Shown here: piece after piece, positions 47,175 through 60,488 of the stretch
Position numbering within the stretch: the stretch's first letter is position 1
Layout: each line of letters begins with the position of its first letter
Source of the DNA: Okapia johnstoni
Lineage: Eukaryota > Chordata > Mammalia > Artiodactyla > Giraffidae
DNA: 64,000 bases
Assembly (NCBI GenBank): GCA_024291935.2
Contig: CM044320.1
Location: 50,472,001-50,536,000, forward strand
Direction of reading: 5' to 3'
Translations under genes and position numbers: made by a program
The notes under the pieces: generated by a model
Databases searched by the model: none
What the model was told of the DNA's origin: nothing
Seen by the model: only the letters and a program-made list of their open reading frames with translations

Positions 47175-47382
47175 TTGTTGTTGTTTAGTCAATAAGTCAC
47201 ATCCGACTCTGCAACCCCATGGCCTATAGCCTGCCAGGTTCCTCTGTCCATGGGATTTCCCAGGCAAGAACACAGGGGTGGGTTGCCATTTCCTTCTTCA
47301 AGGGATCTTCCTGACCCAAGAATCAAACCCGAGTCTCATGCATTGGCAGGCAGATTCTTTACCACTGAGCCACCAGGGAAGC
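47175..47382 (-). mobile_element. Bov-tA SINE with perfect target duplication
   Basis: The plus strand runs from TTGTTGTTTAGTCAATAAGT to the reversed head CACTGAGCCACCAGGGAAGC. CTGTTGATGCTGGT is present exactly at 47161-47174 and 47383-47396. Confidence 0.95.
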
Positions 47383-47396
47383 CTGTTGATGCTGGT
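47383..47396 (+). repeat. Right target-site duplication of Bov-tA
   Basis: CTGTTGATGCTGGT, identical to 47161-47174. Confidence 0.9.
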
Positions 47397-47439
47397 ATCC
47401 GGGATAAATTCTTGTAACTTTCTGGAGGCATTTTAATAA

Positions 47440-47640
47440 TGCTTTTTAGTTAATAAAGCTTTCACATATCTCAGATGGTTGTTTCCTCAAAACAGTCCAG
47501 TGAGATGGGTACTACCATTCCATTTTACTACAGAGGAAGGGAAACTGCAAGGGACACCAAGGAACCCATGCATAGTCACACATTTAGAACTCAAGGCCAG
47601 GTCTATCTGAATCCAAGTCTCTTTTCGTAGAGACCCCAGC
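47440..47640 (-). repeat. MIR-class SINE relic
   Basis: CAAAACAGTCCAGTGAGATG, TTTTACTACAGAGGAAGGGA and CATAGTCACACATTTAGAAC follow reversed MIR order. Confidence 0.55.
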
Positions 47641-49419
47641 GTCTCTATAGTTAATTCTTTTTTCAACTTAAGAACATGGTATTCAAAACTGCCTTCTCCC
47701 AGAACTTTTAGACATATAAGTGTACCTCACGCTTCTGGGTTTCTTGTCAAAGACTGAAGAAAGAATATCCTTCTTAGGCATTGCTTGGTTTTTGTTGAAA
47801 AGCCTTCCTCTGCTTCATGTTTTCTTAATCTACCTACTGTTGACAAGAATTGCCTTTCCCACCACTTACCATCACATGTCCTTCACTGTAGATTGTGCTG
47901 TTGAAGGAGTGTCTGGGGAGAAAGGAAACTGGCTTCCAAAGCACAAGCAACTCACCTCCCCACCTGGGTAACCTTGTGAAGCTGCCACCCGACACTGGTC
48001 CTGGCAACTTCTTCTGCCTGTTCACCCCATGCTTCTTTTCCTTGGGCATCAAGTGAACGGTAATGCCCTTTGCCAATGGAAACATAGTACAAAGTTGAGT
48101 ATCTTATTTATTATACAGCTATGGCTCAAAATGGGATCAATAGAAAGAAAAGATAGTTTTATTGGCTATTTTGCCTGTCAACAATGATTCTCTGTCTTGT
48201 ACTGTCTGTACCTCGCTGGGGACATGGGGCTTTACTCTTCCAATTCAGATAATTCCACCCCAGGAGAGAAACAGCATGAATCAATACACAGCAGCCTATT
48301 TTCATGCCATCTTAAATATAATTGCCTACCATTGGTTAAGCCAGCAAAATGCTTAATTTCTTTTTTATTAAAAAGTAATTATGCATATTTGGAAGTAGAC
48401 TTTATTGAGCATGACCAGTAGCTATAACTCCCAGTTTGGATTTTCTCTGATTTCTTTATATTGTTTTCTGTCTGCTGCACAAATTTTTTTATTTCAGTGA
48501 ACTTTGTTGCAATAATAGGCACCTACTGTACCTTTTGAAGATAAAATATCAATTAGTGTTTGTTAAAAGAATTATAAAAATCCCATGGCTGAATATCTTC
48601 TAATTGTTCCTTCTTTAAAAAACAATTGAAGTTCATGTTGAAACAAGTGTATAACATAAGAGTTACTGTCCTGACCATGAAAAGGGAGACTTTTACCTAT
48701 TTCTGAGCTGTCTTGCATAATAAGCAAGTAGGAGAATATAAGTAAATTTTTGTGCATTATTTAAATTCTGTTTTCCCTTTCTACGGGTCTGGGTATTGTC
48801 TTCCTCATCCAATAATTCTTTTTACTTAAGTTAAATAACCTTCATAGGTGACCATATTCCAAAATTCAAGAAGGAAATAATGCAGTAGGAGAAGGTTTAT
48901 AATTTGAAATTTAGTGACAAATTTTTCTCTCTAACCTTTGGTCTCGTCATCTCCTTGACATCTAGATCCATAAACAGAATAAGACCCAGAGGATGCCTCA
49001 GGATTTTTATAATAGAAGCTAAATGGAAATAATACATACATACATTTTTAAAATACACTGTCCTTTGATGCTGTAGCCATTGTTATAAACAATGTATCCC
49101 AAATACTTTGACTCCCTGAAGCAACACCTTGTTCTTCCCAGTGAGGTAAAACAGTGCTTGAATTGTTAGTCACCCAGAATCTTCAGTAATTTCAAACAAT
49201 AGAGAATGCAATTCAGACTCCAGAGAGTTATGTTCAGCTTTCACAATTGAGGTAGGAACAAGCAAGTAAGAGGATATAATGTTTGTCTTCATTGCTTCTG
49301 AAAACAAGATTAACATCTTATTCCTTGATTATTTGGCAAAATATTCATGAAATCCATAAGTCTTTTGATGTATACTTATTCTAGAGTAGCTATAGCAATA
49401 ACAATGGACATTTTAAAAG
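47641..49419. other. Intron without a gene
   Basis: Unique AT-rich sequence. Frames at 47720-47971 and 47834-48085 overlap on opposite strands. No domain, exon or young repeat is recognised. Confidence 0.55.
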
Positions 49420-49620
49420 CACCTTGGAGATTATAAAGTATATCTTCTATATAATCATATTTATTTCTAACAATACACTTTCAGGAAGGCAAGATGAATA
49501 TTAATTTTCTGCTTTGCCTGTGGGGGAACTGTGGCTCAGGTTAAATAAATTGTCCAAGGCCAGTGGAAGAACTTAAGACACAAGCTTGTATGACTCCAAA
49601 GTCTGTGCTCTCTGGACCAG
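49420..49620 (-). repeat. MIR SINE relic
   Basis: GGGGGAACTGTGGCTCAGGT and AATTGTCCAAGGCCAGTGGA, with TGACTCCAAAGTCTGTGCTC, are the reversed MIR core and 5' part. Confidence 0.65.
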
Positions 49621-50605
49621 ACCACAACTAGCCTGGCCTCCTCCTTTAAGGGGTGAAGCATGGTTCCTTGACATGGATTTTTCATCCATGGAGTTGAGAA
49701 CCTCTTTAATTTCATGGAATGTTTCATTTTATTAAAGAGAACAATACAACATGCTAGAAAGAGCCCTGAACTGGCAGTCCCCTAAGCAGCCACAAACTGT
49801 TCAGCAAGTCCTTTGATCTCACTAGTCTGCTCATCTGGAAACAGAAGGGTGTGGATACATGATCTCTAAAGACCTCTGACTGATCAGCACATAGAAGACC
49901 TCAAATAATTTTTTAATAGAGTCCATTGTATTATTTCTGACTTCTTCCTTACTGCCAACTTGGCTACAAATAGTAAAGCTGAATAAGGAGGGAATTAGAG
50001 CTAGAGAAATGTCTGTACGGTTTTGAGAGTCAAAAGAGTCTCCAAGGTGAACGAGGGAAGGAAGAGTAATCCAGATGGAGTAAACAGTTAGCTGTACAGA
50101 TGTGTAAAGCAGAGTGGGTTATCAAAACACTAAGCTTTCAATACTGCTGAAATGTAAAGTGCAAGGAAGCTTATGCTAAGTGCTGACAGTGAAGGAAAGA
50201 GAGAAAAGACCCCAACCACACCCACCTCCCCCCAACTAGAGACTTCCCCTCAACAGGGTCCTAGGTAGAAAGGGGAGAGGCTTCAACTTTAAATCAAAAC
50301 TGGAGTTTTTCACTATTACATGGGATGAATCTTTTAACTACTAAATAGAGATTGTGTTTTCCTATCTAAACTGATCACAGTTTTTTGGGTTTTTTTTTTA
50401 ACCTTAGAGTGAATAAGACTGCTCACATTTTTATCCAGCAGCAGGAAGAAACCAATCCCACTGAAAAAAAAATTAAATAGTTGAGGAGAAAAGTTGCATT
50501 GTGGTGACAACCACAAAACACACCTGTTCGGTGTACTAGTGTTATATCCATAGATAGGAGTCAACCACCTAATAATAAGTAGAGTAATACAGTTTATTAA
50601 CATTG
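49621..50605. other. Intron without a gene
   Basis: Unique sequence with a T-run near 50380-50399. Nothing recognised. Confidence 0.5.
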
Positions 50606-50615
50606 TTTAATTGGT

Positions 50616-50808
50616 GAAAGTGCAAGTCACTCAGTTGTGTGTGACTCTTTGCGACCCCATGGACTCTACAGTCCATGGAATTCTCCAGGCCAGAATACTG
50701 GAGTGGGTAGCCGTTCCCTTCTCCAGGGGGTCTTCCCAACCCAGGGACTGAACCCAGTCTCCTGCATTGTAGGCAGATTCTTTACCATCTGAGCCACCAG
50801 GGAAGCCC
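50616..50808 (-). mobile_element. Bov-tA SINE with perfect target duplication
   Basis: From the GAAAGTGCAAGTCACTCAGT tail to the reversed head CATCTGAGCCACCAGGGAAG. TTTAATTGGT flanks it at 50606-50615 and 50809-50818. Confidence 0.95.
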
Positions 50809-50818
50809 TTTAATTGGT

Positions 50819-52474
50819 AATCAAAGGAATTGTAGTACCTCAACGTCACTGTTCTGTGTCATTATCTTTGTCTAGTATTTTAAGTGCAGAAGTTTAGGAT
50901 ATATGGAACCTCATTTCAGATCATGCTCAAAAGCAAATTTTAGAATAAGTGCTTGATATAAACTTTAAATGATTTGTTTCTAGTTCTGAAACTCAGTCCA
51001 TCATTCCCCTTCCCCAGTGCCTCTTAATTGAGTGCCCTGATTAAGTGGGTTTGAATAATTAAGGTTTGACCATATTGGTGGTTCTTAATACTGGCTACAC
51101 ATTAGAATCCCAATGCCTGGCTGCACCCCAGAGCAATTAAATCAAAACCTCCATAGTAGGAGCCAGGCATCAATATTTTTGAAAGCTCCCTGGTGATTAC
51201 AAAGTACAGCCAAGCTTGAAAACCAGAGCTAATTTTTTTAAAAAACCAGACAAGCATTAGTATAAAATTGGCTGCCTGTTTTCCTTAGAATTTGTGTATT
51301 CCACATCCCTACTAAAATATTTAATGTATCAAAAATAAAACTCTAGAAACAGATCATGAAGACAATGAGATGAGTTTTGCAGTCATCATACTCAATTTAG
51401 ATGAAGATGGAAAACAGGTCTAATTCAAGTGTTTATAGTCCTGGTCTTCCAATAAGTAGTAAAAGAAGTCCATATACATGCAGTCTATTAGCAGTTTAGT
51501 GCTTATGACTATTAATTTAATACATAATGTTGAAACTAGTGAATTAGCAATTGTGTTCAGGTAAAGATGTTTATGATAGTGTGCTTAAGTAAATGTATCA
51601 AAAGAAATCAATCACTATGTGGGAAATAGGTCTTCAATTTATTTCTAATATCAAGACCCAAGGGAACTTATATAGAAATGTGTATATTAGACGTTTGAAG
51701 AACCTTATCATTCTTTTAAAGATTCAGATTGTATTGATTATTTGGTGTTAATGTGGGGGAAAAAACATGCTTAAGAAAGTTAAACATGAACTCTATATAA
51801 ATGACTTTTTCTAGATCTCTATTATTAAAGCCAGATGAAAAAACTCCAGATACACAAAAGCCCAATCTTACAAACTTGTAAATTAGAGAGTGATCATTCA
51901 CATCACAGAAAGGACTTTCTGCTTTACAAAAGGATTCATCCCAGCATTTCTTTAGCTACAGGCCAGTTAGCTTTTTACAATACACATTCTCTTAGATATT
52001 CTAAACACACTATGAAATCCTAGCTATTTTAAGTAGTCTTCTGGTGAATCCATTTGTTATGCAAGTGTATCCTTCTAATTGATCTGTTTTGTAGATCTGT
52101 AAATTTTTTCCTGTAAATCTGAATTTTATTAAAGCTCCCTTGACCTGTAGAAAAGGTCTTCTGCATTTAAGTTTTTGGTTGTAAAAACAATGATGCTTCC
52201 TGTTCAGGCAACAGGGCAGAATATTTAACCTGAAAGTTTCCACAAAAAAAAGTGTAAAAATCTAGATAAAGTAAAACAAATAAAACATTAAAATAAATAT
52301 TTTAATGAACTGCTGAGCTAGATAGAAAATAAATAGATTCTGCAGAGGATAAAAACTAAAAGAGAACTGAAACTTAGAGGACTAGAGCTCAGATCTGACC
52401 CTGTCTACTCTACAGGGGGTAGGGAGTGGGTCCCTCTAGATAAGTTTAGAGATTTTTGCTTTAACAACCACCAC
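50819..52474. other. Intron without a gene
   Basis: AT-rich unique sequence apart from a MER5-like relic (51070-51230). Short frames at 51716-52243 on both strands show no domain. Confidence 0.55.
51070..51230. repeat. MER5-like (hAT-Charlie) relic
   Basis: GGTGGTTCTTAATACTGGCT, CACATTAGAATCCCAATG, GCTCCCTGGTGATTACAAAG and CTTGAAAACCAGAG fit the MER5 layout. Confidence 0.65.
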
Positions 52475-52688
52475 AGGCTTCCCAAGTGGCACCAGTGGTA
52501 AAAGAATCCACCTGCCGATGTAGGAGATTCAGGAGATGCAGGTTCGATCCTTGGGTTGGGAGGAAATCACTAGAGGAGGAAATGGCAACCCACTCCAGTG
52601 TTCTTGCCCGGAGAATCCCACGGACAGAGGAACCTGGTGGGCTACAGTCCACAGGGTCACAAAGAGTCAGACACGACTGAGCAACTTA
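52475..52688 (+). mobile_element. Bov-tA SINE, near full length
   Basis: AGGCTTCCCAAGTGGCACCA head, GGTTCGATCCTTGGGTTGGG, GTTCTTGCCCGGAGAATCCC and AGTCAGACACGACTGAGCAA. The overlapping open frames across it are SINE sequence. Confidence 0.93.
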
Positions 52689-53189
52689 GCATGCATGCAT
52701 GGAGGTCAGAAGATAAGGCCTTCGGTCCTTCCAAGTGCAGAGTTGGAATTGAGACCACTCACACAGTTCTCTAGTTTCCACTGGATTTTTTCCATCGGCT
52801 TCCCTGAGTCTGGGCCAAGTGTGATTGTAACCATAATGAAGGATGCAGGCTTCTGTAGGTCCCAGCATCATTTGAGTTGGAGTGATGAGAGATAAAGTCA
52901 ACTTCCACTTTATTCCCATGGGTTCCATTTTGTCCATTGGGGTTCTAATATGACCTTATATGTTCCAGTTTCTCCATGCTTTCTCCCAGTTCAAATTCAT
53001 TTCTCCTTCCTGATTGCCTGCCAAGCTGACCTACAATAAAAGCCATATAAAAGAATGCTTATTTGAGCATTGTTTGTAAAGTGGAAAGTTGGAGTTTCCA
53101 GTACTGAAGAATGGCTAAGTGAAATATGCTAGTGCATATTATGAATTAAGATGCAGCAACTTGATGCAGTAAAACAGATGAACACACAG

Positions 53190-53190
<1 letters not shown>

Positions 53191-53280
<90 letters not shown>
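53191..53280. repeat. Compound (TA)23(GA)22 microsatellite
   Basis: 46 bases of pure TA change directly to 44 bases of pure GA. Such long uninterrupted tracts are usually highly polymorphic and hard to assemble exactly. Confidence 0.97.
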
Positions 53281-53282
<2 letters not shown>

Positions 53283-55714
53283 AAAATAGAATGCTAAATA
53301 TGAAAACTGAGAAATAAAATAAGGAAAATTTCTTAGCCTGATTAAGTATACCTCTAAAAAACTTACTTAGTGGAGAAGGTTCAACACAGCCTTGAATTTC
53401 AGTAGCAAGACAAAGATGCCACTATCAAAATTTGATTCAGCATTGAACTCGAATACCTAATGTCATAGTGAGAAAGCTAAAAGAAATAAAGAGTATGAGT
53501 ATTGTAAAGGAAGAGACAAAATAGTTATTCACAAATGATATGTTAGTGTATGTTAGTTAATGGTAATATTAGCTGCTGTGGCAGATAAACTGAAAATTCT
53601 CAGTAACTAGACTCAGTAAGTTTCTCACTCAAATCATAGTCCAGTGTGGAAGTTCCTCATTTCACGATTATTCAGGAACCCAGGGTCCTTTCATATTGTT
53701 ACATGTAACCTCCTTTAAGACCTCAAAGTCGCCTCCAGTCAGCTGGAAAATGGCAAAAGAAGATGGAGATTCATATGTGGGGTGTTTTATGGACTAGGTA
53801 TAGCACCACTTTTGTCCACATTACTTTTCTCGAGTTCAGTCACATGGCAAAACAATTGCAAGAGAAACTGGGAGATGTGGTATAGCTGTGTTCCTAGGAA
53901 GAAAAGTAAATGAGTTTCATAAGAATCTTTGTCTCTGCCACATCTCCTATGTAGAAAGTTCAAGAGAATCTACACACAAACTTTTACATCTATTAGAAGA
54001 CTTCAACAAGATTGGATATTGTAAATTGGGTATTTGCATAATGTGTGAACTGTCAGTTCACAGATAAGAAAACACAAGCAACAAATAGAAAAGATGCTCA
54101 ACATCACTGTCATTAGAAAACTGTATATTAAAACAATGGTATGAGATGATTTCATACTCTTCAGATTACAAACAATTTAAAGATATATAATGTCAGGTCA
54201 GAATGTGCTTAAATAGGAACTATCATACATTACTTTTGATTGACAGATTATTTATTTTGATATGTGCGATCAGGCTACAGCTATTTTGGCTTTTCAAAAA
54301 TACTTTTTATACTTTATTTTGGTTGATTGTGAAACATTACCCTTATTGGGTAATTTTATTTTCCTTACTTAAAAGTCCATTTGGGGAGTGAAGTAGGGAC
54401 CCTCTATTTTGTTCTCTATGATTTGACTGTACCTAGACAATACCTCTATTTTCTCTTTCTTGTGAAAGAAGACACTTACTTCACCAGAAATCACCTATGC
54501 TTCTAAGAAGTCTTGAAATGAGAAACAATCCTTAAGCTTTCCACCCTCTACAATGTGAAAATGGTTCACAAGATCCCTAGTCTTCTAGAGCCTGAATTTC
54601 TTTTTAAAAAAATAAGGATTTGCACTTTATTCTCAAAACAAATGCTTTATTAAATTTTAGTTGCAATAAGATTGACACATACAATTTTATTGATATTATA
54701 TTTTTAATTTTTTAAACCAGTAACAATATATCATGGACTCTTCTTCTCTTGGCCGGATCATCTTTGATGTAAACAGAATATATTAATGAAACAGAAATTG
54801 GTCAGCATGTACCAGAGGCCTTCACAGTCCTATCAAATTCAGTGCCCAAACAGTATTCAGATATTGCACATCTCTTAAGTGAGACTCTTCAATAATAAAT
54901 GATTCTTGAGTGTGGAGCTGGAACTGCTCTCTTGTTGAGAGATGTTTTTCACTAACAACACACTACATACAGTACTTTGTGTTTGGTTGAATCTGAGAAC
55001 ACAGAACCCAGCATGCAGGGAGGCCTCCCATAAAGTTATATGTGGATTTTTGGTGGGGGTGGAGGAGGTGTGAGTGTTTGCACCTCTAACCCTTGCATTG
55101 TTCAAGGGTCGACTGTATAAGCCAGTGGTGAAATTAATTAATTATACCTTAATTTTAATTTTCCCCCTGGAGATACAAAGTATGTGAGTAGAGAGGCTTC
55201 AAGCAAGGATTTCCTTGGATTATACGTTCTCTTTCAGCAAAGTTGAGTCTACCTTACAGGGAGGTCTATCAGCCATGATTTTTCTGTTTTGCTAAAGAAA
55301 CTCATCTGTTCACTTGAGAAGGAAAAATAACAGCAAAGCTATATCAAAGGTGTCAGGAGTCCTAACACAAAATTTTCTCAAGGATCCTTCATAACATATA
55401 GCAAATTAATATATTGGCTGTAGTTTTCCAGAGTGCAAGATTACCCTTCATGAGAATGAAATCCTAACAGTTTTGAGGCCACTCATAAAACTCTCAAAGA
55501 AATAAATTAAAATAAATAGTGAGGAACAGAGACCAATCTGTAAGTGCTTATAACCTCTTCACCCAGTAACTTATTTAAAGTTGTTAATCATGCGAGTTAC
55601 TGTGGAAATTTTCAGTGTCCCAGGTTGAAAGGACATAGATCTACAAATCTGAAGCTGTTTTCTTAAAATCCTACTGTCTTCCAACAGTATAGTTGTTAGG
55701 ACATGGGAAGTACT

Positions 55715-55960
55715 TAATAAATGTGCTATTCTAAATACTTTGTATGTGCTAACTCATTTAATCCTCACAACAACTCTATGATGCAGGGACTCATATTATC
55801 CCTGTTTTATATATGAAGAAACTGAGGCACAGAAGGATTAATATTATTTGCTCAAGCCTCCGGAGGTAGGTTGGGGCAGAACCAAGTTAATCTTCATGAG
55901 CCTGGCTATCTATAGAGTCCTGCTGTTAATCATTCTACTGCTCTGCCTCTCACAAGAATG
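55715..55960 (-). repeat. MIR SINE relic
   Basis: CTCATTTAATCCTCACAACA, GAAGAAACTGAGGCACAGAA and CTGCTCTGCCTCTCAC appear in reversed MIR order. One of the best-preserved MIRs here. Confidence 0.8.
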
Positions 55961-56061
55961 ACCAAAAACACCAAGTGATGAGCCAGGGTCCCATCAATTT
56001 CTAATAGCCAAAGATTGCTTTGGGGGTCCTCCTGCCTCTCTTTAGTCCCATCCATGTTCTT

Positions 56062-56253
56062 GTGCTAAGTCACTTCAGTCCTGTCCAACTCTTTGTGACC
56101 CTATGGACTATAGCCCACCAGGCTCCTCTGTCCATGGGATTCTCCAGGCAAGAATACTGGAGTGGGTGGCCATGCCCTCCTCCAGGGGATCTTCCTGACC
56201 CAGGGATCAAACTCGTGTTTCTTGTGTCTCCTGCATTGGCAGGCAAGTTCTTT
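56062..56253 (-). mobile_element. Bov-tA SINE, head-truncated, with target duplication
   Basis: CTAAGTCACTTCAGTCCTGT to GGCAGGCAAGTTCTTT. The last part of the tRNA head (about 25 bases) is missing. ATCCATGTTCTT at 56050-56061 and 56254-56265 is identical, so the truncation happened at insertion. Confidence 0.94.
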
Positions 56254-56265
56254 ATCCATGTTCTT

Positions 56266-58834
56266 AGCCCCTTGCTTACTGTCTCCTTTGCTGGAGATAT
56301 ACAGATTCCCGGTGGGCTTTGCTCTAATTAAAATGGTTCAGTTAGTACACTATAATTGCTCTTGCGGCAGTAGCTAATAAAGATCTCTGGCTTTAATTTA
56401 CCCTATATTTTCTTTGCATAGGTGACTCAACTCTTCAACACAAGTGATATCATCCTTTAGGAATCAAGGAGCTAATTATCTTATTATGGAACCATGTGGG
56501 GAAGAAATTTCTATGGGAGATTTTTCCAGCATTCTTCAATTCCTTTCACTTATTTCAAGTTTTTGCTAGCTTCCCTGAATTTTGGAATGTCAGGCCCACC
56601 CTGCCCCATGGTGAGACAGAGTTCTGTAGGACTAGGAACGAGGAAAAAGAGTCCTTAAATCCTGACTACAGGAGACGCTAGGCTGGAGAACTACATAAAG
56701 TACAAAATCTGCCTCCTTTCTCCAGAACAGGGGTTTCAATGCATACAGGAGAGTTATGTGTGGATTCTGAATCTGGGAGGGACCGTAAAGGAGAAGGAAG
56801 TCTGGGGGACAAGGAACCAAGAGTTCACAACCAGTTTCCCACACTGACCCTCTTCTTCTGAACTGCAAATTCTCTCAGATGGCTAGTCACTTCTCTCTGC
56901 TTGCTCATCCTTACAGAGATTCCAGTATTTGTAACCAATTTCTACTAAGACATTGTGTTCAAAACTTTTAGATCCAAATAAAAGAAGAACTTGCTGTAAT
57001 TTTTCTTTTAGTTCTGAGTGATCTAGATACCTGTGCCAAGTAAGGAGTTAGCTGCAATTTGAAGCAGCTGAACAGGTGAGTCAAACAGATTCTTTTCTTT
57101 GCTCTCTGCTGTGGCTTCAAGTCAGCTTGATAACTCTTTGTAAAAGAAGACCATAAGCATCAATCTTGACCATCCCCTTCACCTTCTTAAGTACATCTCC
57201 ATTGCCAAACGTAAACTGTGACTGGATTAACCATATTCCTCAATCTGGGCAGGCTCCAACATTCTGTGTAATACTTGGGAGTCCAGAGTAGAATAAACAT
57301 TTTTCACCACTATCTTCCCTGAAACTTGCTCTCACCTTCAACCCTGTCATCCTGAGCTTAAGAGCGCTGGTGGGTTTCTGCTAGGGTTCCTTGCACATGC
57401 GGATTGTCATTCTTCGGTAATGAACAAAGAGCGAGCTTGCCCTGTCTTCATTCCATCTTCTCTTATGTGAAATCTTACAGAAATTCTCTGATGAGCATGT
57501 GAGCAATATCTTTTTCTGGTTTCCATAAAATGTTTTCTTTTATATTTCTGGAGCATTTCAATCACTATTTGTAAGAAGTATAATGTGAGTTCAGCATGTC
57601 TACTCAAATCACACTCTTGGACCAGTAATCAATCATTAGAACTGAAAAGCTCACTTCCAGATAAAAACAGATTGAACTTGGAGTGTGAGAAAGTCCTAGT
57701 GGCTGATTGCAATGTCAGCTGGGCTGTAGGTAGCTTCCTGGGCGTAGAAAACTACAGTCCAAGATTGAAGCAGGTAGAAATAACACCAAAATTCTCAGAA
57801 AACTAAAACTGTTTCTTATCTTCTAATATTCAAAATTCCTGTGTTCTGTTAAATGACATTAAGATAATATTGATTTTCTAGGTTTTTTAAGTTCCTTGTA
57901 TTTTAACATATATGGTTGTTTGGAAGAAGACAAGGAAGGAAAAAGGAAGGAAGGGGGAGAGGAAGGAAGAGGGAAGAAAGAAACATCCTGATGATTTCTT
58001 ATCCTAAGGACTTGATCAAAGTTTATTGTAATAGGATGTAAAAGAGAATTTTCTTTTGGTCTAAGAACTGGTCCCTGGGGCCCAAAGCTGGGAGAAAGAG
58101 GTGTTTAACTGTCTTACATTACAAACAGCATCTACCAGATGTCTTCTTTGGGGCTCAATAAGAAGTAGCAAAACTCTTCCTACTATACATAACACTCCTT
58201 CTCCCACTACCCAACCTACATGCTAATAAGGTGCCCACCAGGCAGGAAAATGCAGGCGGTGCAGTCATAGCTGATGGGTGGTTGAGGTGGCTGATGGGGG
58301 CTGAATGCGATTGAGCCTCTCATGTGAAGGACCCCAAAGAATACACACGTGTCCCTGAGAGTGCTGACACCTGGAGGCATGCCTCTGATGTGAGCCAGAG
58401 AAGCAACAAAAGCAATGGAAGAAGCAAAGAACTGTTACCCCATCCCACCCTCTCTCCCAGCCTCCAACACAAGAAGCACTAGATCTCGCAGGAAGAGGAA
58501 GGGAGGTATCCTAGAACTAGAGAAGCCCCATATGAGGCCCTCGAGTTGCAGGTCTAGCAGTGGAAAGTCATGTACTGGATGGGAGATTGTAGTATTAAAC
58601 TGGACCAGACCAAACTTTCCATGACTGTAGGTGCCTTCCCACCATGTCATCGAGAGATGGTCATCTAGAACAGGTGGGAGATTGGGCATGCAAGAGTTAG
58701 GAGCAGTGACTTAGAGAGGAAAATGTGTTTCTGGCTTCCTCCTCCCCATGGTCAGCCTCCTCAATAAGCAGGTTATAGAAATGTAAAATATATATATTAT
58801 ATCTGCTCCTGTGTTTGTGAAAAGTCTAATGGAT
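56266..58834. other. Intron without a gene
   Basis: Unique apart from a purine-rich tract at 57921-57984. The frames at 58415-58689 on opposite strands overlap and show no domain. Confidence 0.55.
57921..57984. repeat. Purine-rich (GGAA)n-like tract
   Basis: 64 bases of almost only G and A on the plus strand (one C and no T), built from GGAAG units. It is polypurine and could form triplex-like structure; that is inference. Confidence 0.85.
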
Positions 58835-59111
58835 ATGCTGCTGCTGCTGCTAAGTCGCTTCAGTCGTGTCCAACTCTGTGCGACCCCACAGATGGCAGCC
58901 CACCAGGCTCCCCCGTCCCTGGGATTCTCCAGGCAAGAACACTGGAGTGGGTTGCCATGTCCTTCTCCAATGCATGAAAGTGAAAAGTGAAAGTGAGTTC
59001 GCTGAGTCGTATCCGACTCTTAGCGACCCCATGGACTGCAGCCTACCAGGCTCCTCTGTCCATGGGATTTTCCAGGCAAGAGTACTGGAGTGGGTTGCCA
59101 TTGCCTTCTCC
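58835..59111 (-). mobile_element. Bov-A2 dimeric SINE
   Basis: Two BovA units in tandem without a tRNA head. One lies at about 58850-58970 (AAGTCGCTTCAGTCGTGTCC ... TGTCCTTCTCC). A GAAAGTGAAAAGTGAAAGTG linker follows, then the second unit at about 58998-59111 (GAGTCGTATCCGACTC ... TTGCCTTCTCC). A GCTGCTGCTGCT run starts it. CTAATGGA and CTAGTGGA on the two sides may be a target duplication. Confidence 0.93.
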
Positions 59112-60479
59112 GCTAGTGGACCTAGTAGTCACTTAAATCTTCACGTCTGTTTCCATAGAGGCATCATTTCTACCTATGTATTTTCTAACTCACCAGATCT
59201 GTGGTTTTTCAACTGCTGTGATGCCAGATTAAACAATATGATTCTTTCTTAGCTAGTTCCTTCCATCTTCCTATAAAAATAGCTGGTAAAGAGGTAGACA
59301 GCTCCAACTTCCACATCACATTCTTAATATAACTATGGATTAAAGAATTCGGCTTTTTTGGAGAAAAACAAAAATAGTGGAGGAAAAGCAAGAGAATATC
59401 TGTAACCTATCTCTGAACTATTTTTTATGCTTCATTATAGCACCTCAGTATTCTGAATTTTAATTGTAGAACCTGTCAGCTTTGTATACTTAGTGGCAGA
59501 GTGATTGAGAAGTGACACAGCTTGATAGGAATTTATATGGTCCTTGGGGTTAGCTTGCCTGATAGACTAACAGTTAAAAATTAATGGTTTTTAAAAATAT
59601 ATTAGTTAACTAATTAATTAAACTGTACACTGGATTTCCAAGGCTTAATACAAAAAAAGAATGTAAAATATCTCATTAATAACATTTATATTGATTACAT
59701 GTTGAAATCATATTTTGGATATATTGGATTACATAAAATATTAAAATGAAGTTCATATAAAAGAGTAGTTTTAGCTCATTGCCTCAGTCTCTTCATATGA
59801 ATATTGAGGCTAGTGGTGGTATTTATACCAAATGATAGAGGAGTAATGAATTAATACATTTAAAGTGCTTAGAACAGTGCCTGGCACATAATAAAAACAC
59901 AATATTAAATTTTTTTTTTTTAGTATCATCGTGGTTTAAAACCTACAGGCAAATCTCCAAGTCTGTTTGAGATTTTTTTGTCTCCCCTGATTTCTGGGAT
60001 TCCAGAGCCAGTTTGAGACTTGAACTCACACATGGCAGAAGTTACAATAAAAGGAAGCAGACCTATTTCTGATCACCAGTCCATAGTCTATTGAATATCA
60101 CTATTGCCCCTTAATTTGCTTTGCCCCTGGGCATTGCACCTAGCAGAGTCCACATACAGATGGGCCCCAGAAAAATGCCTATAAGAATGAGGAGAAAGAG
60201 GGTGTAAACATAATGAACATACCCACCTACGAAGCTCTACTCTTATCCTAATATGGAATCAAATTCAAATTCATTTACCCAACGCAGAGATGTTGTTAGC
60301 CATGACTCCTTCACAAGAAGACCTGTGTCTCCTTTGCTAGTATCTGGTCCTCAATAAATATTTGTGAAATAAATGAATTTGTTAACTTCTCAAGGATGGA
60401 GTAAGTTACAGCTAAAAAAATCAAGGCTTCAGTTGGCATAAGGCTTCGCTAGTCTTAAGACAAGTGAAGGAGAGAGAGA
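59112..60479. other. AT-rich intron without a gene
   Basis: Unique AT-rich sequence with a MIR relic (59770-59915), a T-run near 59910-59923 and an L2-like 3' scrap near 60310-60380 (CTCAATAAATATTTGTGAAA). Confidence 0.55.
59770..59915 (+). repeat. MIR SINE relic
   Basis: GCCTCAGTCTCTTCATATGA and AAAGTGCTTAGAACAGTGCC, then TGGCACATAATAAAAACAC, are the MIR 3' half. Confidence 0.75.
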
Positions 60480-60488
60480 TTTGGTCAA

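Larger units (their letters stand above)
52689..56049. other. Intron without a gene
   Basis: Holds the compound microsatellite, AT-rich text and an old-repeat end near 55030-55120 (CCCTTGCATTGTTCAAGGGT). A MIR relic is listed at 55715. The frames at 52686-52937 and 54203-54391 lack domains. Confidence 0.55.
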
